Assembly: GCF_000798815.1 (NCBI RefSeq)
Contig: NZ_JTLD01000009.1
Span: 19,091-83,090 of the forward strand
Source: Alistipes sp. ZOR0009
GTDB taxonomy: Bacteria > Bacteroidota > Bacteroidia > Bacteroidales > ZOR0009
Direction: 5' to 3'
DNA: 64,000 bases
This document shows, piece after piece, positions 1 through 9,103 of this stretch. The notes under the pieces were generated by a model. It was given only the letters and a program-made list of their open reading frames with translations, was not told where the DNA came from and ran no database searches. Position numbers and translations under genes: made by a program. Within the stretch, counting starts at the first letter, position 1. Every line of letters begins with the position of its first letter.

Positions 1-1689
1 ATGGAACAAAGGTTAATAGAATGCGTTCCCAACTTCTCAGAAGGGAATGATATGGCTATAATTAAGCAGATTACTGATCAAATCGAATCTGTTGATGGCG
101 TTAAATTGTTGGACGTAGATCCAGGAAAAGCAACTAACCGTACGGTAGTTACCTTTGTTGGAACTCCAGAAGAGGTTTGCGAGGCAGCTTTTCGTGCCAC
201 CAAAAAGGCGAAAGAACTTATTGATATGAGCAAGCATCATGGTGCTCACCCTCGTTTTGGTGCTACGGATGTACTGCCACTAATTCCGGTTGCAAACATT
301 ACAATGGAAGAGGTCGTTGCTTATGCTCATAAGTTGGCTAAGCGTATTGGAGACGAACTTGATTACCCCGTTTATTGTTACGAAAATGCAGCGTTTGATG
401 AAAAACGTCGTAATCTGGCGTATTGTCGTAGTGGAGAGTATGAAGCGCTTCCTGAAAAATTGACAAAACCAGAATGGAAACCCGATTTTGGTCCTGCTAA
501 GTTTGTTGCTGAAACTGGTGCGATTGCAGTTGGTGCTCGTAACTTCTTGATTGCTGTAAATTTCAACTTAAATACGACATCTACACGTCGCGCAAATGCG
601 GTCGCTTTTGATGTGCGTGAAAAGGGGCGTCCTGTAAGAGAAGGGAACCCTGTTACAGGTAAGAAAAAGTTAGATGAGAATGGAAAAGAAATATGGACCC
701 CAGGTACTCTAAAAGGAACCAAGGCTATTGGTTGGTTTATCGACGAGTATGGAGTTGCTCAGGTTTCAATGAATATTACAGACATTAACCAAACGCCTTT
801 ACATGTTGCTTTCGAAGAAGTTAAAAGGAAAGCAGATGCACGTGGTTTGAGGGTTACTGGAACTGAAATTGTTGGTCTAGTTCCTGCTAGCGTGATTATG
901 GATGCTGGGAAATACTTTCTTGCTAAGCAGCAACGCTCTGCTGGTATTGCAGATGAAGAGATAATAAAGATTGCCATAAAATCGATGGGGCTTGATGAAC
1001 TTTATCCTTTTGAACCTAACAAAAAAATTGTAGAGGAAATGATAAAGGATGAAAAGAAGCAGCTAATTGATCTAACAGTGACAGGCTTTGCGATCGAGAC
1101 TGCTTCTGAATCGCCTGCACCTGGTGGCGGATCTATTGCGGCTTACATGGGGGCTCTAGGTGCAGCATTAGGAACTATGGTTGCCAACCTTTCTGCTCAC
1201 AAACCAGGCTGGGACGACCGATGGGAGGAATACTCAAAGGTAGCAGAGCAGGGGAAATCCTATATGGATCAACTTTTAAGGATGGTTGATGAAGACACCA
1301 ACGCATTCAACAAAATTATGGATGCTCTGTCTTTGCCCAAGAAGACTGATGAGGAAAAAAATGCAAGAAAGAAGGCTATCCAAGATGCCACAAGGTATGC
1401 GACAGAAGTGCCCTATAAGACGATGCTACTTTGCTATGATTCTATGCAGGTTATGTTAGAAATGGCAAAAAAAGGAAATCCAAATTCGGTTTCAGACGCA
1501 GGAGTTGGAGCATTAGCCGCTCGTAGCGGAGTATATGGTGCTTATCTTAACGTTTGTATTAATGCCAAAGGTTTGGAAGATCAAAAGTTCGCTAGCGAAA
1601 TTCTTGAAAATGCCAATGGTTTACTAACAAAAACGATTTGTCTAGAACAAGAGATCCTTCGGATTGTAATGGAAATAATCAATAAGTAG
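1..1689 (+). CDS. ftcD: Bifunctional glutamate formimidoyltransferase / formimidoyltetrahydrofolate cyclodeaminase
   Basis: Transfers the formimino group of N-formimidoyl-glutamate to tetrahydrofolate and then deaminates the product to methenyl-THF, the last part of histidine degradation. The first ~330 residues are the transferase half (opens LIECVPNFSEGND; histidine-rich HHGAHPR at residues 79-85, where the family's catalytic His lies). Residues ~350-562 are the cyclodeaminase half, with the SPAPGGGS glycine loop at 371-378. At 562 residues it is a full-length two-domain fusion of the mammalian type. The start codon is the first base of the window, so upstream context is not visible. A strong terminator follows at 1707. 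With the lysine operon further on, it supports amino-acid degradation as a lifestyle (inference). Confidence 0.95.
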   Translation: MEQRLIECVPNFSEGNDMAIIKQITDQIESVDGVKLLDVDPGKATNRTVVTFVGTPEEVCEAAFRATKKAKELIDMSKHHGAHPRFGATDVLPLIPVANITMEEVVAYAHKLAKRIGDELDYPVYCYENAAFDEKRRNLAYCRSGEYEALPEKLTKPEWKPDFGPAKFVAETGAIAVGARNFLIAVNFNLNTTSTRRANAVAFDVREKGRPVREGNPVTGKKKLDENGKEIWTPGTLKGTKAIGWFIDEYGVAQVSMNITDINQTPLHVAFEEVKRKADARGLRVTGTEIVGLVPASVIMDAGKYFLAKQQRSAGIADEEIIKIAIKSMGLDELYPFEPNKKIVEEMIKDEKKQLIDLTVTGFAIETASESPAPGGGSIAAYMGALGAALGTMVANLSAHKPGWDDRWEEYSKVAEQGKSYMDQLLRMVDEDTNAFNKIMDALSLPKKTDEEKNARKKAIQDATRYATEVPYKTMLLCYDSMQVMLEMAKKGNPNSVSDAGVGALAARSGVYGAYLNVCINAKGLEDQKFASEILENANGLLTKTICLEQEILRIVMEIINK

Positions 1690-1706
1690 TATAATCAATA
1701 AAGTTG

Positions 1707-1740
1707 AAAAGGCTTTACCAGTTCGGTAAAGCCTTTTTTG
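1707..1740 (+). terminator. Rho-independent terminator after ftcD
   Basis: A 13-bp perfect stem (1707-1719 with 1725-1737), 5-nt loop, followed by a T run. It closes the ftcD transcript. Confidence 0.85.
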
Positions 1741-1858
1741 CGTTTTGTAATTAGGAAATGTGTTAAAAATGGCACTGCCTGAAAAAATAATAATTTAATA
1801 TTTGTTTTTAAAAATAAATTAAATGTACATTGCAACTGTTAAACTAATTTTCTAATGT

Positions 1859-4800
1859 ATGAAACGAATAAAGCTGCTATTGCTGTCGGCTTTCGTTTGT
1901 CTTGGGCTATCCAATGCTTTGGCCCAAACGAAAGTTGCAGGACTGGTTACAAGTTCTGAAGATGGTCAACCAATTCCAGGTGTGACTATAATCGTAAAAG
2001 GTATTTCAGGTGTTGGTACTACCACTAATATTGATGGTAAGTACTCCATTAGTGTTCCTGCTTCAGGAAAAACTCTTGTGTTTAGTTATATAGGCTTTGT
2101 AACACAGGAGATTGCTTTACAAGGGAAAACAGCTGTAAATGTTGTTTTAATTCCAGATTCAAAAAAATTGGATGAGGTTGTTGTAACCGCAATGGGGATT
2201 AAAATGAGTAAAGATAAGACTGGAACTTCTGTTACTTCTGTAAAATCAGACAAATTGGATAGAACGGGCGAAACGGGAGTAATTCAAAGTCTTTCTGGTA
2301 AATCTTCAGGGTTGCAAATTGTTCGCAGTTCTGGAGAACCTGGTGCTGGTGCTTACATGCAAATCAGAGGGCAAAATACAATTACAGGGAATATACAGCC
2401 TTTAGTGATTGTTGATGGAGTACCTGTTACTTCAGGAGAACAAGGCGGAGGTGCTATAGATGGAGTTACTCAGCAATCGAGGCTAAATGATATAAATGCA
2501 AATGATATTGAATCAGTAGAAGTGCTAAAAGGGGCTTCGGCTGCCGCTGTTTGGGGAACAAGAGCGGCAAATGGAGTTATCATCATAACTACTAAGAGTG
2601 GTAAAAGCCAAAAATCGAAACCAGTCGTAGATTTTTACGCCAGTCTAACGCTTGATAAGATCAATGTTGAATGGGATAAGCAGGATAAGTTTGGTCAAGG
2701 GAAAGATGGAAAATGGAATCCTTCAAAAGGTGAGAGTTGGGGTGATAAAATTGCTGCACGAGCAGGAGGAGAAGATATCGTAAATAAAACAGGAGAGTAT
2801 TTTTTGACACCTGATGGAACTAAAATTTATCCGATTGTTACAAAACAATCAAAAAATACTTACAACAATGTAAATAGAGATCAGGTTTTTCAGAATGGTA
2901 TTGCAAAAGAATTTGGGGCTTCTGTTTCTATGGGAGATGAAACTGGCTCTGCATTTATTAGTATCGCCAATTTAAATCAGGAAGGTGTTATAAAGTCTTC
3001 AGATTATGACAGAACAAATGTTCGTTTTAACTTAAAGAAGAATTTGAGTAGCACAATAAAGGCAAAATTAAATACCTATTATACAAAGGTAAAGAGTAAT
3101 CGAATACAAAAAGGTTCAAACCCAGATGGGCTATATCTTGGATACTTACGCACGTCTCCTGATTTTGATAATACCTATTATAAAGGAACGTATGTGAATA
3201 GTAATGGATTATTGTTTCTAAATAGTCAGCGTTCCTATCGAAATTATCTGGGATCAGCGGCTCCTGCATACAATAATCCAGGTTGGACAATTAATGAACA
3301 GTTGAATAATTCAACAGTTGATCGATTTTTAATTAACCCAGAATTGAATATAGATATTTTTAAAAATTTAACATTAACCGCAAGGTATGGGCTTGATATA
3401 TCTTTAGATAAGCGTGAAACTTTTTTCCCAAAGAACTCGGCCTCTGAACGTCAGTCTGGGTATTATTCTGAAGACCATTTATTTACAAAGGAACAGACTG
3501 CGGAGGTTTTTTTGAGAGGGTTTAGGCAGTTCTCTAAAGACTTTGCTTTGACGACAATTTTGGGAGGACAGTTGAATGATAGATACTACAATACAATAAC
3601 TGGTGAATATTCAAATTATATAAACTACTTAGATCCTAGAAAATTTATTTATGATCAAGCAACAAGTGACTCGAAAAATCCATATAACTATTTATCTCAC
3701 AAAAAAATGTTAGGGGGATATTTGGTTATAAATGCAGATATATTCGATCAAGTATTTGCGGAGTTTACAACTAGGATTGAGAGATCTAACTCTTACGATG
3801 GAACTTTATTTTATCCATCAGGATCTTTAGCATGGCAATTCACCAAATTTACAGGTACTAATAAGGTGCTTTCATTTGGGAAATTGAGGGTGTCCTATGG
3901 AACTGTTGGTATTGAACCTCCTTTATATATAACATCTGACGATTATTTGGCCGGTTATGTAGAATCTGGATGGGGTGAAAAGTTGAACTCGACATATTTT
4001 GGAGGACACTTTAGAAGAAGTGGTGTCAGAGGTAATCCTAATATTAAGCCAGAAAAAAAGCAAGAAGTTGAATTCGGGACTGATTTAAGATTTTTGAATG
4101 ATCGCATTTCTTTAAGTGGTTCGCTTTATTTCAATAAGACAACGGATGTAATATTTTCTATAGACAAACCAGCTTCTAGTGGTTATAGTAGTGTAATTTC
4201 TAATGCAGGGGAGATTACCAATAAGGGGATAGAGTTGGATATAAATGGAGATCTTCTTAAAACTAATGATTTAACATTAAACATAATGGCTAACTGGTCC
4301 ACCAACAAAAATAAAGTTAAGTTGGCAGGAGGTGTTCAATCTGTTTTCTTGGATGGATTTACAGGAACTTCTTCTAGGGCAGTAGATGGAGAGCCATTAG
4401 GAACTTTGTGGGGCGGAAAATGGGCTAGAAATGACAATGGAAGTTTAAAGTTGGATTCTAAAGGTTTCCCATATGCTGCAGAGAAGGAAGGAATACTTGG
4501 CGATCCTAATCCTGATTGGAGAGGTGGCATTGGCGCAAGATTAAACTACAAGGGGTTAACTTTTAGTTTCTTATTTGAGCGGTCTCAAGGCGGAGATATG
4601 TGGGCTGGAACTTATGGCGTGTTGAATCACTTTGGGATAAACCCAGAAACCGCAAATGAGGTTACTTTGAGCAAGGATGTTGTTAATGCAATTGGTAATG
4701 TAGTGCCGAAAGGAAGTACTGTTCGTGGTAACTTAGTCAATTTTGGAGCAGGCGAAGTTCTTTTGGATCAAAATTGGTATCAGACAAACGGAGGTGGTTT

Positions 4801-5074
4801 TGGGCCTGTTGCTGAACAATTTGTTGTTGATGCAACATGGACTCGTTTGCGAGAAGTTAGCCTCTCCTATGCACTGCCATCTAAGTTGCTTAGTAAAATA
4901 AAGGTAAGGAGTGTAGAGTTAGGAGTTGTAGGACGTAACTTGTTCTTATGGACAGATTTTAAAGGTGTTGACCCTGAAACTAATTTAACAGGTACAACAA
5001 ACGGACGTGGGCTTGATTATTTTAACAATCCAGGCACTAAAGCTTTCGTATTTTCTGTAAAACTTGGTTTTTAA
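1859..5074 (+). CDS. SusC/RagA-family TonB-linked outer-membrane receptor
   Basis: Outer-membrane beta-barrel importer that takes up a ligand with TonB energy and a SusD lipoprotein lid. A signal peptide is visible (residues 1 to ~23, ending NALAQ). It is followed by a carboxypeptidase-regulatory-like beta-sandwich (~25-105), the TonB-box region DEVVVTAMG, the plug domain (LSGKSSGLQI; IRGQNTITGN; VLKGASAAAVWGTRAANGVI) and a long barrel ending with aromatic F. Its 1071 residues are normal for the family. The SusD partner starts 17 bp downstream. No glycosidase, peptidase or sigma/anti-sigma gene is adjacent, so the substrate cannot be guessed; peptides are as likely as glycans. About 170 bp of AT-rich DNA upstream should hold the promoter. 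Confidence 0.95.
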   Translation: MKRIKLLLLSAFVCLGLSNALAQTKVAGLVTSSEDGQPIPGVTIIVKGISGVGTTTNIDGKYSISVPASGKTLVFSYIGFVTQEIALQGKTAVNVVLIPDSKKLDEVVVTAMGIKMSKDKTGTSVTSVKSDKLDRTGETGVIQSLSGKSSGLQIVRSSGEPGAGAYMQIRGQNTITGNIQPLVIVDGVPVTSGEQGGGAIDGVTQQSRLNDINANDIESVEVLKGASAAAVWGTRAANGVIIITTKSGKSQKSKPVVDFYASLTLDKINVEWDKQDKFGQGKDGKWNPSKGESWGDKIAARAGGEDIVNKTGEYFLTPDGTKIYPIVTKQSKNTYNNVNRDQVFQNGIAKEFGASVSMGDETGSAFISIANLNQEGVIKSSDYDRTNVRFNLKKNLSSTIKAKLNTYYTKVKSNRIQKGSNPDGLYLGYLRTSPDFDNTYYKGTYVNSNGLLFLNSQRSYRNYLGSAAPAYNNPGWTINEQLNNSTVDRFLINPELNIDIFKNLTLTARYGLDISLDKRETFFPKNSASERQSGYYSEDHLFTKEQTAEVFLRGFRQFSKDFALTTILGGQLNDRYYNTITGEYSNYINYLDPRKFIYDQATSDSKNPYNYLSHKKMLGGYLVINADIFDQVFAEFTTRIERSNSYDGTLFYPSGSLAWQFTKFTGTNKVLSFGKLRVSYGTVGIEPPLYITSDDYLAGYVESGWGEKLNSTYFGGHFRRSGVRGNPNIKPEKKQEVEFGTDLRFLNDRISLSGSLYFNKTTDVIFSIDKPASSGYSSVISNAGEITNKGIELDINGDLLKTNDLTLNIMANWSTNKNKVKLAGGVQSVFLDGFTGTSSRAVDGEPLGTLWGGKWARNDNGSLKLDSKGFPYAAEKEGILGDPNPDWRGGIGARLNYKGLTFSFLFERSQGGDMWAGTYGVLNHFGINPETANEVTLSKDVVNAIGNVVPKGSTVRGNLVNFGAGEVLLDQNWYQTNGGGFGPVAEQFVVDATWTRLREVSLSYALPSKLLSKIKVRSVELGVVGRNLFLWTDFKGVDPETNLTGTTNGRGLDYFNNPGTKAFVFSVKLGF

Positions 5075-5091
5075 TGTAAAAAGCGATAAAA

Positions 5092-6501
5092 ATGAAGAAG
5101 ATATTAATTTATACTTTGGCCATACTATCCTTAGCAGTAGTCAACCAATCATGTAGTTATGTCGATCTTGAGACCGAAGATCCTAATAACTTTACCGACG
5201 CGCCTTCTGAATTAATGATAAATCAACCATTACTGTCCTTATGTTTGGTTCAGGAGGGTGACTTGGCTCGAATTACAGGTATTTTTTCTAATCAGTTTAC
5301 AGGTGCTGATCGTCAATATTTATCATTGAATCAGTATATAACGACTACTGGTGATTATGACAATATTTGGGCAACTCTTTATGTGGATGGTGTTGCTCAA
5401 TGTAAAATCATAGAGCAAAAGGCTGCCACTCTAAATTTAAAGAAACTTCAAGGGGTCGCAAAAATTGTTCGTGCATATTTAATTGGAACAGCGGCGGATT
5501 TGTGGGGAGATGTTCCTTATACCGAGGCCGCAAATGATTTGAAATATCCAATGCCAAAATACGATAATCAGGTTAGTGTGTATGATTCCGTGCAAGTCCT
5601 TTTGGATAAAGCAATTGATTTGTATAAAGTTGGTGCAGACAGTGACAATGGGAAGGTTTACGGTAATTTAACTTTGGATGAGTCAGTGTTGAAGCAGTTC
5701 GATTGGCTAAATGTTGCTTATAGTTTAAAGGCTCGTTACTTTTTGCATGCCAAAAACTATCAAAAAGCATTAGATAATGCATTGAAAGGAATTGGAAAAC
5801 CAGAGCAAAGTTGGATTTTTAATCATGACGATAAAGGCAACTATTCTGATGGCAAATTTAACTTGTTTTATAGCTTTTTGGAATGGAATAGAGGCGGTTA
5901 TTTAAATGCTGATGATGCCTACCTTCCTCGTATTTTGGATTCAGGAGAGAGTACTTATAGAGGAAATGCTAAGACTAATGAGGCTGCTAGATTTAAGTAT
6001 TATTTTCTAAGCGGAGGTGATGCTGTTTATGCAAGTCTCTATGATCCAAATATGTCGGATGGGATATTTGCGGTTAATTCTGGCTATACCCTTTTAAGTT
6101 ATGCAGAAACTCGTTTAATTGAGGCAGAATGCTATTTGCGTATAGCAGTTCCTAATAAGCAGGCTGCTCTAAATGCTCTTAATCAGGTGAGACAAGCACT
6201 TAATACTTATTATGGAGGTAATTTTTATCAAGATTATGTTGATTCCGATTTTTTAACTAATAGTGATTTGTTAAAGGAGATCCTTTTGGAGAAATATATA
6301 TCATTATTTGGACAAATAGAGGTTTACAATGATTTGCGACGTTCTAATAATTTAATAGGAGTTCCATTAAAAAAGGGAGCCGTTTTAAATAAAATTCCAG
6401 AGAGATTGTTGTATCCTCAAACAGAAGTGGGGGCTAATAAAAATATGCCTGCAATACAAAGTATTGATAAACCAACAAGGGTTAATGGTGGAAATAGTTA
6501 G
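5092..6501 (+). CDS. SusD/RagB-family nutrient-binding lipoprotein
   Basis: Surface lipoprotein that caps the SusC channel and binds the ligand. The N-terminus is a lipoprotein signal with the modified Cys in VNQSCSYV (about residue 21). The body is the helical TPR-like SusD fold, of the SusD-like_2 type judged by motifs such as LWGDVPYTEA and YAETRLIEAECYLR. Its 469 residues match that family. It is translated 17 bp after the SusC stop and is surely co-transcribed. Hairpins at 6530-6560 and 6574-6614 end the unit. The ligand is unknown; no other genes of a utilisation locus follow. Confidence 0.93.
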   Translation: MKKILIYTLAILSLAVVNQSCSYVDLETEDPNNFTDAPSELMINQPLLSLCLVQEGDLARITGIFSNQFTGADRQYLSLNQYITTTGDYDNIWATLYVDGVAQCKIIEQKAATLNLKKLQGVAKIVRAYLIGTAADLWGDVPYTEAANDLKYPMPKYDNQVSVYDSVQVLLDKAIDLYKVGADSDNGKVYGNLTLDESVLKQFDWLNVAYSLKARYFLHAKNYQKALDNALKGIGKPEQSWIFNHDDKGNYSDGKFNLFYSFLEWNRGGYLNADDAYLPRILDSGESTYRGNAKTNEAARFKYYFLSGGDAVYASLYDPNMSDGIFAVNSGYTLLSYAETRLIEAECYLRIAVPNKQAALNALNQVRQALNTYYGGNFYQDYVDSDFLTNSDLLKEILLEKYISLFGQIEVYNDLRRSNNLIGVPLKKGAVLNKIPERLLYPQTEVGANKNMPAIQSIDKPTRVNGGNS

Positions 6502-6573
6502 TATTTAGGTTTGTATAGCAGTTTGTTAGAGAGGGGGAGGTCGAGAGGCCTGCCCCTCTTGTTTACTAATAGC

Positions 6574-6614
6574 CAACAAAAAAGGTGAACCTAAAGTGTT
6601 CACCTTTTTTGTTG
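6574..6614. terminator. Bidirectional terminator between SusD and DUF3276 genes
   Basis: A 17-bp perfect inverted repeat (6574-6590 with 6598-6614) with A- and T-runs on both sides. It can serve the plus-strand SusCD transcript and the convergent minus-strand gene ending at 6626. A weaker G/C-rich hairpin lies just before it (6530-6560). Confidence 0.85.
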
Positions 6615-6625
6615 ATATCCTTTAA

Positions 6626-6991
6626 TTATTTGTCTAAATCTTCAAAATTAAGGATTGGTGTGAGGTTTTCTTGATTTTTATCATCGTCAAATAGTAGTGA
6701 TGACGAGAGTTCTGGTTGCGTCCCTTTTACAAAATCAACAGTATTGTTTATTGCTGTAATGAACTTGTCAAAATCTTCTTTGTAAAGGTACAGATGGTGC
6801 TTTTCGTAAACAAACTGCCCATTTCTGAGCAGCCTCTTCTTGCTTTCTGTAATGGTGATGTAGTACTCACTACTTTTCATCTTCTTTACATCAAAAAAAT
6901 AAGTCCGTTTCCCTGCTCTAAAAGATTCTGTATAAATTTCTTCTTTTTCGATAGGGTTAGTTTCATTAATTAAAGAATCAAATTCATTCAT
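6626..6991 (-). CDS. DUF3276 (PUR-alpha-like) nucleic-acid-binding protein
   Basis: Small 121-residue protein whose core (YTESFRAGKRTYFFDVKKMKSS, then YITITESKKR and the LYKEDFDKFITAI segment) matches the DUF3276/PUR-alpha-like family of Bacteroidetes and spirochaetes. Family knowledge: one PUR repeat, binds DNA or RNA as a dimer. The N-terminus (~20 residues) and the acidic C-terminal tail (~90-121) look disordered. It stands alone between convergent and divergent neighbours. The minus-strand start is followed upstream by an AT-rich spacer with a TAAATTTG -7-like box (7027-7034). Its cellular role is unknown. Confidence 0.85.
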   Translation of the reverse strand: MNEFDSLINETNPIEKEEIYTESFRAGKRTYFFDVKKMKSSEYYITITESKKRLLRNGQFVYEKHHLYLYKEDFDKFITAINNTVDFVKGTQPELSSSLLFDDDKNQENLTPILNFEDLDK

Positions 6992-7307
6992 TTATTTTCC
7001 CCCAAAAAATTATTTTCAACACTTTACAAATTTAACAAAAATATCTATGTTAAATCTGGTTAATCCTTTTTTTTGGTCATAGGTATGACTTTTTATGAAA
7101 AGTGGATGGTGTTTTTTAATACGCTCGGAGTTGCGCATCCTTACTTTAGCAAGTAACCTGTTTTTGTATGTTTGATAGCTGGCTATTTTTGTTCTCCGTA
7201 TTTTTGTTGTGCAGAAATATTTCACGTATTTTGATTAAATGAATTTGTAATTGCTGCTTCAAAAAAATACCTTTGTAGGCTAGTTTTAAAAAACGTTCTT
7301 TATAATC
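6992..7307. other. Intergenic promoter region between DUF3276 and nusB
   Basis: 316 bp, AT-rich, without a convincing gene. The only open frame (minus strand 7016-7225) has no family resemblance. It holds divergent promoters: a TAAATTTG-type -7 box on the minus strand (7027-7034) for the DUF3276 gene and a strong plus-strand promoter for nusB (listed separately). Confidence 0.6.
7244..7275 (+). promoter_or_regulatory. Bacteroidetes-type promoter of the nusB cluster
   Basis: TTTG at 7244-7247, a 20-nt spacer, then TACCTTTG at 7268-7275. This is an exact fit to the Bacteroidetes primary-sigma pattern TTTG-N19-21-TAnnTTTG. Transcription would start near 7282, giving a leader of about 25 nt before the nusB ATG at 7308. 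Confidence 0.75.
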
Positions 7308-8273
7308 ATGGTAAGCAGAAGACTACTTCGGATTAAAATTTTAAAAGCGCTCTACGGTCATTTCAAAAGTGGTGACAAGACTATTAATGCCTCTGAAAAG
7401 GAACTATTCCAAAGCATTGAGAAGACCTACGACCTTTATCATTACATAATGCAGCTCCTTGTCGAGGTTGCTGATTATGCTCAGTCAAGAATTGACATTG
7501 GAAAGCAGAAGTATCTTCCTTCACCTGAAGAAAAAAATCCTAATACAAAATTTGTTGACAATATTATAATTGGTCAACTTCGCCGAAACGAGCAGCTCAA
7601 CAAGCGGTTGCACCAAAACTCATTATCGTGGGAGAATAATCCTGAATTAATAAAGAAACTTTACATGAATATGCTTTCAAAGCCTTACTATAAAGCTTAT
7701 ATGGCTGATTCTAGTAGGAGTTTTGAGCAAGATCAAGCATTTGCCTTGGAGTTTTTTTGGAATGAAATAGAGGATTTCGAAGATTTGTATCAAATTTTAG
7801 AGGATCAGTCAATTTATTGGATTGATGATGTTGAGTTTGAGCTAGGAATGATCATCAAAACAATAAAGAAATTTAAGGAAGATCAGCCTTCTTATGCCTC
7901 TTTGATGCCTTTGTATAAGGACAATGCGGATTATGAATTTACAAAGCGTTTGTTTAGAAAAGCAACGGTTAACCACTTAGAGTACAGACAAATTGTTGAT
8001 GAGTATACAAGCAACTGGGATGTAGATCGTATTGCCTATATGGATATCCTTATCATGATTGAGGCGATTGCCGAAATGATTGAGTTTAAGGAGATGCCTA
8101 TTAAAATTTCGATGAATGAGTTTATTGAACTTTCGAAGTTATTCAGTACGCCAAATAGCAGTACATTTGTTAATGGAGTACTCGATAAGGTCGTGAAATC
8201 GCTGACAGAAAAAGGTATTATTGTAAAGGAAGGCTTAGGTCTTGTCGAGCCTGAAGTTCAGGAGGAGGAGTAA
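7308..8273 (+). CDS. nusB: Transcription antitermination factor NusB (long Bacteroidetes form)
   Basis: RNA-binding factor that joins NusE/S10 on boxA RNA during antitermination of rRNA transcription. The C-terminal ~110 residues carry the NusB fold (VDRIAYMDILIMIEAIAEM, KISMNEFIELSKLFSTPNSSTFVNGVLDK). The ~200-residue helical N-terminal part starting VSRRLLRIKILKALY is the extension typical of Bacteroidetes NusB. Length 321 against ~140 for E. coli. A promoter sits directly upstream. Its stop codon overlaps the next start by one base (TAATG), so translation is probably coupled. Confidence 0.92.
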   Translation: MVSRRLLRIKILKALYGHFKSGDKTINASEKELFQSIEKTYDLYHYIMQLLVEVADYAQSRIDIGKQKYLPSPEEKNPNTKFVDNIIIGQLRRNEQLNKRLHQNSLSWENNPELIKKLYMNMLSKPYYKAYMADSSRSFEQDQAFALEFFWNEIEDFEDLYQILEDQSIYWIDDVEFELGMIIKTIKKFKEDQPSYASLMPLYKDNADYEFTKRLFRKATVNHLEYRQIVDEYTSNWDVDRIAYMDILIMIEAIAEMIEFKEMPIKISMNEFIELSKLFSTPNSSTFVNGVLDKVVKSLTEKGIIVKEGLGLVEPEVQEEE

Positions 8274-8686
8274 TGAGGCTTTTTCTATTCGCTTGTGCTG
8301 CTGTTTTTCTGTTTTCTTGCGGAGGTAAGAATGCGGAAAAACAACCCTCCAATGTTGGTCGTTCTGGAAATCAGGAATGTGCAATGATGAAATTTGAACA
8401 AACGTCTTCCGATTTTGGAGAAGTTGCGCAAGGTGAGAAAGTCGTTCTTTTTTATACCTTTGAAAACGCAGGTGGGAGTGATTTGGTAATATATGAAGCA
8501 ATTCCATCATGTGGGTGTACATCTCCTAAATTTGATGAATCGCCAGTAAAACCAGGCGAAAAAAGGACTGTCGAAGTCACTTTTGATTCGGATGGATGGA
8601 GCGGGAAGCAGCAAAAGTCTATTACATTTAAGACCAATGGTGTTCCTGATTACACCACTATTTTACTTTCGGGTACCGTAAACTAG
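8273..8686 (+). CDS. DUF1573 lipoprotein
   Basis: Lipoprotein signal peptide with the lipid-modified Cys at ~16 (FLFSCGGK), then a DUF1573 immunoglobulin-like beta-sandwich over ~40-137 (FGEVAQGEKVVLFYTFENAG, IPSCGCTSPKF, PGEKRTVEVTFDS). The CGCT cysteine pair is a family hallmark. Family members are abundant periplasmic or surface proteins in Bacteroidetes; the molecular function is not established. It is coupled to nusB by a 1-bp overlap and followed 22 bp later by yajC, an order often seen in this phylum. Confidence 0.88.
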   Translation: MRLFLFACAAVFLFSCGGKNAEKQPSNVGRSGNQECAMMKFEQTSSDFGEVAQGEKVVLFYTFENAGGSDLVIYEAIPSCGCTSPKFDESPVKPGEKRTVEVTFDSDGWSGKQQKSITFKTNGVPDYTTILLSGTVN

Positions 8687-8708
8687 TTTTAAATAAAACA
8701 ATACTTAG

Positions 8709-9026
8709 ATGACAAACTCGTTTTTACTACTTCAAGCAGCACCTCAGTCGGGTGGTGGTATTAGTATGCTTATAATGATGGTTCTTATCATTGTTGTAAT
8801 GTACTTTTTCATGATTCGTCCTCAACAAAAGAAGCAAAAGGAGCTTGCAAAGTTCCGTAGTAGCCTTCAAAAAGGAGATAAGATTGTTACTATTGGTGGA
8901 ATTTACGGAAAGATCGCTGATATTAACGATCAGTATGTTACTGTTGAAGTTGGTGGTGATGTAAGAATTAAATTTGACAAGTCTGCGATCCTTAAGGATA
9001 TGAGCGATGCTCCTCAGTCTCGTTAA
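8709..9026 (+). CDS. yajC: Preprotein translocase accessory subunit YajC
   Basis: 105-residue inner-membrane protein associated with SecDF. One transmembrane helix (about residues 17-37), the conserved MIRPQQKKQKE segment just after it, and a cytoplasmic domain with GDKIVTIGGIYGKI. All are diagnostic of YajC. Third gene in the nusB cluster; a terminator-like hairpin follows before the YbbR-like gene. Confidence 0.95.
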   Translation: MTNSFLLLQAAPQSGGGISMLIMMVLIIVVMYFFMIRPQQKKQKELAKFRSSLQKGDKIVTIGGIYGKIADINDQYVTVEVGGDVRIKFDKSAILKDMSDAPQSR

Positions 9027-9043
9027 CCGATAAACTTATTTTT

Positions 9044-9095
9044 AAGAGGCTTTCATTTTTTCATTAACTTTATGGAATTGAAAGCCTCTTTTTTT
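9044..9095 (+). terminator. Terminator between yajC and the YbbR-like gene
   Basis: An 11-bp stem (9044-9054 with 9080-9090), 25-nt loop and a run of Ts. The downstream gene begins only 9 bp later, so it is more likely partial attenuation than a full stop. Confidence 0.65.
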
Positions 9096-9103
9096 ATTGC
9101 TAT

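Noticed and set aside
7016..7225. 69-residue minus-strand open frame before nusB
   Set aside because: No family resemblance, overlaps a well-defined promoter region and has a basic low-complexity composition typical of chance frames.
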